This document shows, piece after piece, positions 11,654-23,414 of a stretch of 64,000 nucleotides of DNA. The stretch covers positions 480,783,392 through 480,847,391 of the forward strand of contig CM042694.1 of assembly GCA_023614405.1 (NCBI GenBank), read 5' to 3'. The DNA comes from Avena insularis (Eukaryota; Streptophyta; Magnoliopsida; Poales; Poaceae). The stretch's first letter is position 1, and each line of letters starts with the position of its first letter. The notes under the pieces were generated by a model. It made no database searches and had not been told where the DNA came from. It worked only from the letters and a program-made list of their open reading frames with translations. The position numbers and the translations under genes are program-made.

Positions 11654-14600
11654 TGTAACTACCTTGGTGAATTACGCTCCTAGTTACAAGCCTGGATGAG
11701 CGGAAATGGTTAAAAGAGTATGGTGGGGCCCAAATGCCACTCACAGGTAGACCTTTCGGCCGTCCTAACCATTTCCCAAACATCAGGACAAGAACGGGCG
11801 GCGTAATCGGCAGGCGAAGGGATCAACTACATACACAAATGAGTATGTATGCAAGCCACCATACAACAGTCCTCAGAGCCATTCCATCTAAAAGAAATAG
11901 AAATATTGCAACGCCATACGGCAATATCCAAATATCCTAGATAGATATAATAGTTTAGGATATCTCCTCATACATCAAACATCAGAGTATCGGTGAAGCG
12001 AAAACAAGTTCCGAGTTCGGATAAGAAGCTCATCGGCATAAGAGGCCCCATATATAACCACATCCCGCCCACTGATCTCTCGGATCCCGCTCGAATCTCT
12101 ACACCAAGTGATCGTTGCCAACATCGTCCGTCTCCTCCACCCAGTATCCATCTTGCGAGTTCACCTGTTCATCTGAATCGAACAATTTATCGTGTGAGAC
12201 CCTAGGGGTACTCAGCAAGTCTTTATGCCTCTAAAGGGGACACAACCTGGGGTGACGCAATTGCAGCAAAAGATAATACCTAACAATTCTATAGATACTC
12301 GCTAACCATCCGCCTAACCAACGATAGGCGGATGTCCGTGAATTAATAACAACAGTCATAACAGTAATACTAACAGATCCATCCTCCTCCTCGCTTACCA
12401 ACGAGGAAGCGGACGAACAACCCCCATCCGTTGGCAGTTTTATTATCCATTCCATGAGTGTTGCACTAATTACTAGTCAGGTACTTAGTCAAATTAAAAG
12501 CGGTACTTTAGTTATACTTGTCTATGATCGAGAAACTGTGCTCCAAGTCGTCCATAACCGCGGACACGGCTTTCAGAAAGTTTTACCCTGCAGGGGTGCA
12601 CAAATAGCAACACACACTCGATCAACCTCGGAAAAACCAAATCAAAACCCAACGAGGTAGTCACGACAAAGCGATCACAGGATTCAGAAATATTTCAGGG
12701 GCCACCCCATTAAGCTACCCGCAACGAAGTTAGCCGGCTCCGAGACGGACTCAAGGTTTGCGTCAGTGGCTGTAAACGACTGGGAACCCGAAAGTGTGAC
12801 TGGGCTTGTCGATACCGCGAAAACACTCCGCTTTCCTAACATACAGTGCTCCACGCACAATCTTAAATAAAGCAATAAAGCATGGCATAAGTACAGGATA
12901 GTAATAAAGCCTCAAACTACTTTGTGGCCCCAAGAAATAAGAATGAATCAAGCTCGCCTGGGGGGTTCATAAGCCTCCCGGATGTGGATAGCGCGAATAT
13001 TCAAGGAACAGGAATCAAGTACTCGGGGTCCTACGGGACACAAGTGAGTAGGAAAAACCAAATAGCAGATATTGCTCACCGGTGCCACTTTCATTAGTTA
13101 TCCCATTACTACTCAGGTTAAGTTGTATAGGTACCTCGTTATCCATCAGAAACTCACATACCCTACACATGCTGTTCTACGACCCGCATGGCTCAAACAA
13201 CTTCTGTAGTAATGGCTCATGGGATGGAGGACCAAGCTTCGGTGGGGTTTAAAAGTAAAGGCTATGCAGTACTTGGGATTCAGTTTAATGCAATCGCGAC
13301 TCAATGATGCAAGAATAAGATAGAGGCAATAGGTACTGTATGTATGCAAGCATGTGGTAGTGCTTGCCTGGCAGCTCGATTGAAGCGAGGATGGATCTGG
13401 GTAGTGCTCCTGGTTTCTTGATATATCCCCGCCATTGCCTATTCAAGAAGAACCAAACAAACAAGGGCCAACATAAATAAAGTGCACAAGCATATGAATT
13501 AAAATGCGACAAGCAAACAATCATGCCATGATGAATGATGCACAATTTGCATGGCAATAATGTAGCATGGCATGGGTGAGGTGTGGAATACAAGAATAAA
13601 GCCTTTTATTGAGTTTTAGTCACATTTTATCCTCAAATAAGTTGCTGCATACTTTATATTTATATGATGCATGCTGCAAAACAGAACATGGAATGCATAA
13701 ACAGAAAGGTCTCGTCGAGCTGATCGATTTAGACATATTATTTGTCAAATTTGGAGTTATAAAACAAAAGTTATTAATTAATTAAGAAAAAGGGCATTTT
13801 ATTTGTAATTTTGATCAACTCGAAAAATAAAGTGTTCAAAATATATTTTGAAGGGCATATTTGAATTCCTCACATTTTTCTGATTCAAAAACATATATTA
13901 TTTGTATTATTTGGGTTTATAATTTAAAAGTTATTTAAAACCGAAATTAATTCATTTATAAAAACATTTTCTGAAATTGTTTTATTTAAGCAGAAAATCA
14001 TACAGACTTTTTGTACTCAGAGGGTTTTAGCCCGTGACACTGACGCGCGGGTCCAGCGCTGACTCAGCAGCAACCGGCGTGGCGGGGACAGAACTGGACT
14101 TTTCTTACCGCGTGTTTGTCTAGCCACCGAGACCGACAGGTGGGACCGGCCGATCCATGGGCCACTCACGCCACATCGCCGGCCGGTGGGCGACACGTGG
14201 GCGATCCAGGGGAGCGCGGGTTGAGAAGCCACAAAGCGCGGGGGTTTTCTTGCAAGAATGCAACGGGGCTGACAGGTGGGGCTCCGGGGACGGCGGGTTC
14301 AGGCGGGAAAAAGGGCAGGGGCTCCAAGAAAAAGGCCGTAGCTGCTGGCCAGGCCGACGGACACGGCTCTGACGGCGGCGGATCCGGCCGTCTTCCGGCG
14401 ACGGTGGCGACGCCTCCGCTGGACCAAACGTGTCACCCCAAAAAACGAAAAACAAAGAGGAATCCATGGGCTACAACTTTCGTTCATAGAACTTGCACGG
14501 AGGTGGTCTACAGCGCGCGGAAAACCTAGGGTAACCGAGGCAGCAGATGGGCTGCAGACGCGACGGAAGCGCGCGCCGACGGTGACTGCGACTGCACGCG

Positions 14601-16208
14601 TGCACGCAGGGTGCTCGACGCAGGGCGGCGGTGCTACGGTGCAAGATATGGTAGGGGGACATGTCTGGGAGGTGCAGGAGCTCACCGTGGTGTCGCCGGC
14701 GTGGTCAGATCGTGAAGGAGGGCGACGTAGGGGCGAGGACGCAGACGGCCGGCGTAGCTAGGGTTTCGAAGGGCGAGGTCGATCTGCGGCGAGCTGGCCT
14801 GCTCCACCTCGTACGCGTGCGCCGGGACGACGACGTGGACGCCGCGGCCTTCACCGACACCGTGATCACCCGCCCGCCGCCGTGCTTTTCTAGGAGGAGA
14901 GGGAAGGCAGAAGGTGGCCGTTGGGGTGCAGTTGGGGTAGAGGGGAGGGAGGATCGGCGCGAGGCCAGAGAGGTTTGCTCGTGTACGGCAGAGCCGGGTG
15001 GAATAGATAAGGAGGGAGGCTCGGGTGATGCCGTGGGGGACGGTAGAGAGGAGAAGAAAAAGGTGGCTCGGGTGCCACCTTTCCTCCTTGTCCTCTCGAG
15101 CAGGGGCTCGGCGTGGGAGGTCAGGGCAGGGTAGGGGGAGGCTGCCAGGTGGGTCAGGGAGTGAGGGGAGCTCGGGGTGGGGCTGCTGAGGCAGGGAGAG
15201 AGAGCTAGAGAGAGAGAGAGATGGGAGGCTCGGGTTAGGGTTTTGGTTAGGTGTAGAGAGAGGGATGCCTCGGCATGGTGAGAGGGGAGGTGAGGTGAGG
15301 GGGAAGAGGGGTGTAACTAGGGTTAGATTAGATGAGGTGTTAGGTTTAGGGTTTTGGAGAGAGGGGGTGAGGTGGAGTGTTTTTGACAAGATCAAGCAAG
15401 CTCAAGCAAGGATCAAACAAGATCTAGTCAAAGGAGAAGAAGAGATGATAAAGGTGGTGAGGATTGTTGGAGTAGATCATGGTGGTGGTAGGGTTTAGAG
15501 ATAGGAAAGGAGAGAGGAAGGTTTAGGGTAGGGCTTAGCTAGATCATCCTTGATGATGCCTGGATGGAGGTGAAAAGGATAGGAAGGAGAGGTTTTTAAA
15601 GTCAAAAGCAAAGGAATAGGGCCAACATGAGATGGACTCTCAAAGATCCATGCTACACTTGCAAAACACATGAAAAACCCAAAGGAGGGAAAGATGGTGA
15701 GATTTGCATGGCCCATGCATGGGTATTAAAGGCCATGTCTTAATCTTGTACAAACAAAATAATTAACAAGGCATGATTCCCATGCATTACCAAAATATGG
15801 AATAAAGGCCAAGCAAAAGATAAAAAAATTGGACCCAACCCAATCCACATGAGCTAGATTAAAAATTCAAAATAAAAGAATTACAAGCTCATGGGTATTT
15901 GGAATGGTGGAAGTATAAGGTGGTGACAAGGAAAGGTGGTGGAGTTGGAATAAAAGATATGCCCCCAACTCAACTTGGGCATTTCAACAATATATCAATA
16001 ACCAAATACAATATCAAGAGGCAATTACAATTAATGATGCATATGAGAGGAGATCCAAATTGAAAAGGGTTTTATATGATGCTCAAATGCAAGGTGGCAT
16101 GATGACATGAGCATGATATAATTATGATGCAACAATTATATATAGTAAGTAGCATATATGTAGACTAGGCTAGTAGCATTGCAATTGTTAGACAATTGGG
16201 ATGCTACA
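11654..16208 (-). repeat. 5' LTR of element D (4.56 kb)
   Basis: This is the partner of 4148-8609, with the same terminal words at both ends and TTAAC following at 16209-16213. The GC-rich centre at 14000-15400 matches 6500-7790, and the shorter GA run is at 15196-15221. The long minus-strand frame 14682-15395 is proline/serine-rich translation of simple GC-rich sequence and is not preserved in the other copy. Confidence 0.9.
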
Positions 16209-16213
16209 TTAAC
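16209..16213. repeat. Target-site duplication of element D, right copy (TTAAC)
   Basis: It is identical to 4143-4147. Element A sequence resumes at 16214, inside its protease reading frame. Confidence 0.9.
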
Positions 16214-17878
16214 CATAATAAGAACATCATTAATACTCCCCATGAGTTTCTTTTTAGCATTATCATCAAGTGGGACATTCAAATAACAATCTTCAAGTGG
16301 AGGCAAATCAAGCATATCATAAATCCTTCTAGGCATAATAGAAACACTACTATCAAGATCATATAAAGCTTTGAAATCAAAATCATTCAATGTCATATTA
16401 ATGATGGGTTCCCAACCATCTTCTTGTTTTATAGGAATAGAAGCTTTATGTTTAATCTTTTCTTCTTTAAGCTTTATGAGAGCATGAATAATGTGTTTTA
16501 TAAAGGTCATGTTCATAGCACTAGCATTAGGACTTTTAGCAAGCTTTTGTAGGAACTTAATAACTTCAGAGATATTGCAACCATCAAGATCAAAGTCAAA
16601 ATTATCATCTAGAGTGGTAGAACTATTACTAGCCTTAACATTAGTGGTGGTGATAGTAGAAACACTAATGTTTCTAGCAATTTCATCTTCTCTTTCCCAC
16701 TTAGCATGTAATTCAGCTAATAGTCTAACATTTTCATCAATTCTTACGTGTATGGCATTAGTAGCTGCGAAGGGATTATTTTGAGGTTTAGCAGCCATTT
16801 TATTAAAAGAAGATTGAGCTTCAGCCAAAGATGGTATATTTCTTTCAGCATTAGAGAGTTTTTCCTCAATAGTTTTATTGAAAGCAGTTAGTTTACTAAT
16901 AAAGTCTTTAAGCATAACTTCAAGTTCAGAGGGAGCACTCCTATTATTGTTGTAGGAACTTCCATAAGCATTACCATTGTTGGGAGGATATGGCTTATAA
17001 TTGTTGTTACCAAAATTATTCCTGTAGGCATTGTTGCTAAAATTGTTATTTCTTATAAAGTTCAAATCAACTTGCTCTTCTTGAGTAACCAAAGAGGCCA
17101 AAGGAACATTATTTGGATCAATATGGGCTTTCCCATTAACAAGCATAGACATAATAATATCAATCTTATCACTCAAGGAGGAGGTTTCCTCGACAGAATT
17201 TACGTTATTACCTTGTGGAGCTCTCTCAGTATGCCATTCAGAATAGTTAAACATCATATTATCCAGAAGCTTTTCTCGCAGCACCCAAAGTAATGGTCAT
17301 TAAGGTACCTCCAGCAGCAGAATCCAATAGGTTCCTTGACAAATAGTTCAATCCTGCATAAAAAGTTTGGATGATCATCCAAGCAGTCAGTCCATGAGTG
17401 GGACAATTCTTTACCAAAATTTCATTCTTTCCCAAGCTTGAGCAACATGTTCATTATCAAATTGTTTAAACTTCATTATTTCACTTCTCATAGATATAAT
17501 CTTAGCAGGAGGATAGTATTTTCCAATAAAAGCATCTTTGCATTTAGTCCAAGAATCAATACTATTCCTAGTTAAGGAATTCAACCATTCTTTAGCGTTT
17601 CCCTCAAAGAGAAAGGAAACAATTTAAGCTTAATAATATCTCCATCTATATACCTATGCTTTTACATCTCACAAAGTTTAAAAAAAGTTATTTAGATGGG
17701 CAGCAGCATCTTCATTACCAATACCTGAAAATTGATCTGTCATAACAAGATTGAGTAAAGCAGGTTTTATCTCAAAGAAAGTAGCTTCAGGGACAGGTGG
17801 ATCAATAGGTGTGCTCATAAAATCATTGTTGTTGGTGCTAGTGAAGTCACACAACTTAGTGTTTTCAAGAGTAGTCAC
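16214..17878 (-). pseudogene. gag and N-terminal protease of element A
   Basis: The minus-strand gag starts at an ATG at 17878, just after the leader. Its first 66 codons (to 17678) carry the Athila-type gag N-terminus with PPVPEATFFEIKPALLNLV. The core between about 17680 and 17285 is broken by frame changes. A long open stretch (17284 down to 16214) has an Asn/Tyr-rich linker and then the protease start, where the catalytic motif reads DLDSSVSIMP in place of the usual DLGASV. The rest of the protease is at 3893-4142 beyond element D. Gag packages the element RNA. This copy is dead because of the frame breaks and the insertion. Confidence 0.75.
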
Positions 17879-18038
17879 TTTTTTGTGTTTTTAATAAAGA
17901 AAGCAAACTAGTACAACTAATTTTTTGTGTTTTTGATAGAGAAACAAGCAAACAAAGCAGAAATAAACTAAGCAAAACAAATAAAACAAAGTAAAGATAT
18001 TGGTTATGAGGGACTCCCCTTGTGAACATGTCCTTGAC

Positions 18039-18056
18039 TCCCCGGCAACGGCGCCA
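18039..18056 (-). other. Primer-binding site of element A (tRNA-Asp)
   Basis: The plus strand reads TCCCCGGCAACGGCGCCA, identical to the 3' 18 bases of plant tRNA-Asp including CCA. The minus-strand RNA would therefore pair perfectly with that tRNA to start reverse transcription. It lies 8 bases inside the LTR boundary. Confidence 0.88.
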
Positions 18057-18064
18057 GAAAAAGT

Positions 18065-19657
18065 TGTTGATGGCCCAAAATATATCGAGCTTGTTGGGGA
18101 ACCCCAAGAGGAAGGTATGATGAGCACAGCAGCAAGTTTTCCATCAGTATGAAACCAAGGTTATCAATCCAGCAAGAGCAAGGAAACACCCCAAAGGTGT
18201 AGCTAGCTGAACATTGGCAGGGTGCACTACCGGTGCCAGCAGCAACGTGGAGACCTGCACAACACAACCACAGAACCTTGCCCCCAACTTGCGATGAGGT
18301 TGTCAATCTCGCCGGTTTTGCTGAAAACAAAGGATTAAACGTATCGAATGGAAGGAAGTAATAGTTTGTAGAAAGTAAACACAAAGCTGTAAACATTTGT
18401 AGATTGAATGTAAAAGAAAGGACCGAGGTCCATAGTTCACTAGAGGTGGCTCTCCTTAAGATAGATAACATGCTGGGTGAACAAATTATAGCGAGGCATT
18501 TGACAAACATCGAAAAAGCATACAAGCATATACTAATCATCTTGACTCCTTTGATACTTGATTGGGAAATACAACATTATACATAGACCGCCATCCAACT
18601 TCATCTATGACTAATAATCCACCTTCAGGCTATCATCCGAACCCCCTCCAGTATTAAGTTGCAAGCAACAGATTATTGCTTTACGAATTGCGTGTAAAGT
18701 AAACAGTATGATTGTTCTATGAACAAAGGATTGTTGTTTTCTCCCTAGTAGCAACAGCACATCTAGTACCTTAGCGATTTCTGTCACTTCCCCAGATTAC
18801 CAGAGGCATGAACCCACTATCGAGCATAAATACTAACTCTTGGAGTTGCTAGCATCTACTTGGCCAAGATAGCTACTAACAACGGAAAGCATGCAAGATC
18901 ACAAATAACAAAGACATGATAGAATCAATAATCAATCTGAAATAGCATCTCAATATCCATCGGATCCCCGCAAACACAACATGCAGAATTACAAATAGAT
19001 GATCTTGATCATGAACGGAGCTCACAAAATCTAAACATGAAAGCACAAAGGAGGAGAACCAGCCATCTAGCTACTACATGGACCCGTAGTCCAGAGATGA
19101 ACTACTCACGCATCACACCGGAGGCTTGCATGATGATGAAGAAGGCCTCCAGGGTGTATTCCCCTCTCCGGCAGGGTGCCGGGAAGAGCTTCAGATCCCT
19201 CCCGATCTAGGGATGGAGATGACGGCGGCTACAGACTCTTTCGTGGATTTTTGATCGGGTACATAGGGTTTTGGTATCGGAGGCAATATATAGGCGAAAG
19301 GAGAGGCCGAAGGGATGCTGGGGTCGGCCAGACCACCCCCTAGCGTGGGATAGGCCTTGCCGCGCGGCCAGGTGGTGTGGCCAGGACCCAGCCCTTCTCC
19401 CTCTCATATTCTGGCTCCAGATGTCTTCTGGTAAAATAGTGACTTTGGCTTTTGTCCCATCCAATTCCGAGAATATTCATTTTCTGACTTCCTAGAACCA
19501 AAAACAGCAGAAATAGGCAGCTGGCACTATGGCTCTTGTTAATAGGTTAGTCCAAGAAATCATATGAAAAGTACTCCAAATTGTGGACAAAACACAAGAA
19601 AGTAGATAAAACCAAGCATGGAACATCAAAAATTATAAATACATTTGCAATGTATCA
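18065..19657 (-). repeat. 5' LTR of element A
   Basis: This is the complete LTR of about 1.59 kb: the right end at 19657 matches 177 and 1188, and the left end lies next to the tRNA-Asp primer site. The sequence after 19657 (GTACA) is one flank of the insertion; the other flank is outside the window. Confidence 0.85.
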
Positions 19658-20869
19658 GTACACTGCTTCTGGATGGAGTTGATGCAGGGTTGCTGATCAT
19701 TAGGGGTGTACTTTTGGTGCCGTTTGGGGTAGTCTCATGACCCCTAGCCTAGCTGTAAAACTATTGGGGTGCACCTAAGATCTTTCCAATATATGTAGAG
19801 CTATCTCATGATTGGTGCGCTACTATCGTAGTACTATAATATGGAGCTACCTTATAGTTTTTCAACCTTTGTTAGTAGAACTGTATTTGGAAACTATTTC
19901 ATATATATGTGTGTGTGTTTCTAGTCTGAAATCCTAGCTTATGCTTTTATCGGTGCCCAAACGGTTTTTGAAGGATCCAACGCTGGTACACTATGCTACC
20001 CACATGGTGTCTTAACAAAATTTCAGGGAATCGGAGCAACTTGGTGCTCCGATGCCCCAATTCATCAACCGTTAAAATATTGGTTCCATTGTAACTAAAC
20101 AACAACTGTCACAACAAGTCCTTCCTGTGCTCTAACTTATACCCACTTTAACTCACCCCCTTTAACTCACAACAAGTCCTGCGGCATGTGGGAGCCACCT
20201 TAACTCACCCCCTTGACGTGGGTCCCGCTTTAACTTATCCCCTAAAACAGTTGTAGGCCACCACATGATAGCTGTGACCAAAGATTCGGAAATCGCCCAG
20301 CAAAATGTTCCCGCCAACGCCACTTAAAAGTATTACTATAGAAAAAGTGTACTGCCCAGCCCTACTACTACTAGTACTACTACTCCACTGCCCATGCCTT
20401 TCTAGCAACAAGACAAGAAACCACCACTAGCTAGCTCCCATCCAACAAGCAACTGTTGGAACTGGTGCATCCTCCGATTGGGGAGTTTTTGCTAAAATAG
20501 GTGGGTGTATTTGCTCACCTCGAAATCCGCCTTTTTTAATTTGCTTCCTATTGGGCCATTGGGGGTACTATTAGTAGTAGTATTTGGTATGGTTTGATTG
20601 TGGAGTTCTTACTTATTGCTCACCTTGGAATCACCTAATCATGATATTTTCCCTCTACTCTGGTCGATTGGGTCATTTGGGTAGGGGTGGGGTTGGGGTG
20701 GGTGGGTGGTTAGGGGGAGGGGTACTGATATTGTATGGATTCGAGATCGGGGCATGGTCACTACTGTTCTAATTGGGGGCATTTGGTCGGGTTTGATTTT
20801 AGTGTTCTTCACTTCTCTAACCTTTAGTTTCTACTCGTAATGTGCAATGGATTTTGCTTCAGATTCTGT
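19658..20869 (+). promoter_or_regulatory. Upstream region and probable 5' UTR of the B3-like gene relic
   Basis: This 1.2-kb stretch has no retroelement motif I can recognise. A weak TATA-like ACTATAGAAAA at about 20335 is followed by a CTA/ACT-rich stretch (20358-20400) that resembles a cereal 5' UTR. A CTTCAG at 20857-20862, just before the first coding ATG, could be the acceptor of a UTR intron. Promoter and transcription start are guesses; RNA data would decide. Confidence 0.3.
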
Positions 20870-23414
20870 ATGGAGAACTATGGGTCAGTGGCACGCACGG
20901 CCACTACGGATAGGGATGGTCCCGTCAGTTCCCTTAAAAGTTGCCTAAAAAGGTAATGTAGCAGTATATTCATTGCGTTCTTCCATTCTTTCCAATGTTG
21001 AAAGTGGTTGGCTGTAACCTGGATGTATCCCTGTGCTAAAAGTTGTGTGTGTTTGTATCCTATTTTTGTGGAAGCCTCTGTGACACTATCTCTTCTTTAT
21101 TTCTGTAGCACGGTAGTACATACCTGCGAACGTGCGGTGCTCCAGGTGCGGCAAACAAGATGGTAACCCCACATGCTGCAGGATCCGACCATTACCACTA
21201 CTCACCAAAGAAGCGCAAGGCCACTGACCAGCTGGGAGGGCCCAACTTAAAGATAAAAGTATTTTTTCTTAATACACTTATAACCATGGTGTAGTCTAAT
21301 TTAATTATTATCCCCTTGGTGTCATGCATGATTATCAGATGTTTAGAAACATATGTGTGACTTTATTAATTCTGGCACTATGTTTATGTGAATCTAGATC
21401 TGGATCTGTCTGACTGTCTCATACAGTCCGTATATGACTACTATGTACTGTATTGAACTGTTGAGCTCTGTTGCTATTTATGCAGATTGAAGGTGCTGCT
21501 ATGGAGGCTGAGGCTGCTGTAGAGGCTAGTAGATTGTTGATGCCCGCACCAAAAGCAGACATCATCTACACGACGAGAAAGCGCCAACACAGTACCCAGG
21601 TGGGTAGTGACCTCTCTAAGAAGTGGGTATACTTTGTAAATCCACAATTTCACATGTTATGATTTTCCATGTTATTGTTATCAGCTAGTACTATATCTTT
21701 ACGCTCATCAGAAGTGCACAAACATCAAATTTGTTTGCTTTACAAGCAATGGTTTTGTCTTATATTATTAGATTTACTTGCTCTTTACATAATTTAACCT
21801 TTCCACTTAATTTTAATCAGTACCACGCACCAGTTGCTCAACCCTTTCTTCTACCGTCCTCTTGTCAAGCTTGTGGATTGAAAGGGGTATGTATGCCCTT
21901 CCTAAGGCAGAGGGAATAAAAATGGTGCATGTCCACCCTTCGTAACGGGTACCCATGGTATCAGGTATGGATTGCAAGTGGTTTAGACGGACTTGATGTA
22001 AGATCTTATATCTCACTTTTTTTGCTGTCGAACTTACTTCTCTATCAATTTTATCATGAAGGCTATCCCTTGTGTCGCCCACCCCATTATAAACAAGATG
22101 TTCAGAAATGACAAGTTTCTAACTTTGTATAGCGAGGGCCCTAAAGGCATGCGACAACTATATGATGTGGATGTCTCCCAGACGAGGTTGGTCCAAGTAT
22201 GTCCATGAGAATGGTCTGAAGCAGGGGACGAGGTAGCATTCAATTTTAGCAATCCTAGGAAGATACTTGCACGCCATCGTACACCTGTTGCCCTAAGGAC
22301 CAAGAACAAAGGTAGTACTAATTAATTTGCTTGTGTACTCACCACAACCTCTAATGATTTTATTACGACTAACTATTCTGCACCATTGTATTTACTCATC
22401 ATATGACCTTGACCACTTCTGCAGTCCGCTTCCCCTTATGTAGCCCCTAGAAGGGTGCCAGCATCAAGCTGCTCGCACCGACACCGGCCCTAGTTCCTGC
22501 AACGACACCTGTTGACCTAAGTAGGAGAAAGAATAGAGGTAGTAACATAATTCGCTTGTATACTCTCATCTCTGTCTAGGAGTAATTGTTGTATAAGAAA
22601 CCATTTTGCTTATACACATCTCATATGCCTCTCTGACCACTCCTGTAGTCCCCTTACCTACCCAGAAGGTAACCAGCATCAAGCTGCTGGCACCCACACC
22701 GGCACTAACCCTAGTTCCTGCTCCAGCACTTATTGACCTAAGGAGAAAGAATGGAGGTAATAATTTAATTTGCTTGTATACTCATGAGATCCTCTGATCA
22801 TTGTTTTGTGAGTAACTGTTGTATAAGAGACCATTTTGCTTATACACATCTCATCCGCCTCTATCATCCCTCTACAATTAACTGCATCAACACCATATCC
22901 TGCACCAGCCACACCATATGCAGCGGCACCATTTCCTGCACCAGTACTAGCTACCGCACAAGCCCTAGCACAGGCATCGGCACAAGCTCCTTCATCACCC
23001 CGGGCAGTGCCTTGTCAGACCATACCCTACACATATGTCATCACAAGGTCGCACCAGATTATGTTTGTGGGTATATATGGAAGCAGATAAACTGCTCTGA
23101 ATGCCTTCTCAAGTTACGCATGATTCAGTGCATTGCTCTTAGTAATTATGCGTCTATCTCTTTCTTTGACTCAGAAATTTCCTAAGAGTGCCACAAAGCA
23201 ACTCCAGGCTAGACGAAAGGGTACAATAGTCTTATAGATGCAGAGCGAAGGAGTGCAAATTGAGGGATGCTACGCCATTAACTCGACTGATGGGCGCTTG
23301 ACAGCTACTTCTACGTGGATCAAGTTCTGGAAAGCAGCAAAACTTAGCATTAGAAGAATGGTCAAGGTCGATGTATCTGGCTGTCTTATCTCCATGAAAG
23401 TCCTAGCTGTCTAG
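20870..23414 (+). pseudogene. Ten-exon relic of a nuclear protein gene with two B3-like segments
   Basis: Frame-compatible GT-AG exons can be laid out at 20870-20952, 21117-21258, 21486-21599, 21821-21886, 21965-21997, 22062-22311, 22425-22538, 22649-22756, 22909-23066 and 23175-23414, about 436 codons in all. Exon 2 has a nuclear-localisation-like SPKKRKAT. Exon 6 ends in WSKYVHENGLKQG then DEVAFNFSNP, and exon 10 contains TSTWIKFWKAAKL; both resemble the C-terminal half of plant B3 DNA-binding domains (REM-like). Exons 7 and 8 are paralogous copies and exon 9 is Ala/Pro-rich. Decay is visible: an extra base near 22190 and a missing one near 22225 shift part of exon 6 (stop at 22206), and in-frame TAG codons lie at 22448-22450 and 23235-23237. 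The exon structure is read from sequence; the B3 assignment is inference from short motifs. Confidence 0.5.
22312..22908 (+). repeat. Tandem exon-plus-intron duplication inside the gene relic
   Basis: Exon 7 (22425-22538) and exon 8 (22649-22756) are alike, starts 224 bp apart, both with phase 1 at each end. The flanking introns (22312-22424, 22539-22648, 22757-22908) share the words TTGCTTGTATACTC and TTGCTTATACACATCTCAT. The third intron leads into a diverged third copy that uses a different acceptor. Symmetric exons of this kind can duplicate without breaking the frame. Confidence 0.65.

Larger units (their letters stand above)
4148..16208 (-). mobile_element. Element D: complete non-autonomous LARD-like LTR retrotransposon
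   Basis: D is 12,061 bp with two long LTRs (4148-8609 and 11654-16208), a 3,044-bp interior and TTAAC duplications on both sides. On the minus strand the LTR begins TGTAGCATCCCAATTG and ends in GTTACA. A purine tract (AGTGGGGGAGAGT) precedes the left LTR and a primer site close to tRNA-iMet follows the right LTR. The interior carries no gag or pol motif in any frame. LTRs of about 4.5 kb around an interior of about 3 kb without genes is the architecture of barley and wheat LARDs (Sukkula/Erika type). Such an element can move only with proteins supplied by another element. The two LTRs look very alike, so the insertion is younger than element A. Confidence 0.88.
178..19657 (-). mobile_element. 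Element A: gag-protease Athila-type LTR retrotransposon, split by element D
   Basis: A runs on the minus strand from its 5' LTR (18065-19657) to its truncated 3' LTR (178-1188). In transcription order it has the 5' LTR, a tRNA-Asp primer site, gag, protease, a non-coding 3' region of about 2.7 kb, a polypurine tract and the 3' LTR. There is no reverse transcriptase, RNase H or integrase: the protease end lies about 55 bp from the conserved GGGAGGCAACCC-like box that follows pol in element E. It is therefore non-autonomous by structure as well as broken by mutation. Element D (4148-16208) interrupts the protease. The LTR start and the 3' region resemble the abundant Triticeae Sabrina/WHAM/Fatima group, but I cannot assign a family by eye. 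Confidence 0.8.

Noticed and set aside
14682..15395. 237-codon minus-strand open frame rich in Pro, Ser and Leu, and similar frames at 6538-8100 and 14017-15716
   Set aside because: They lie in the GC-rich centre of the element D LTRs; frame lengths and stops differ between the two LTR copies and no domain is present.
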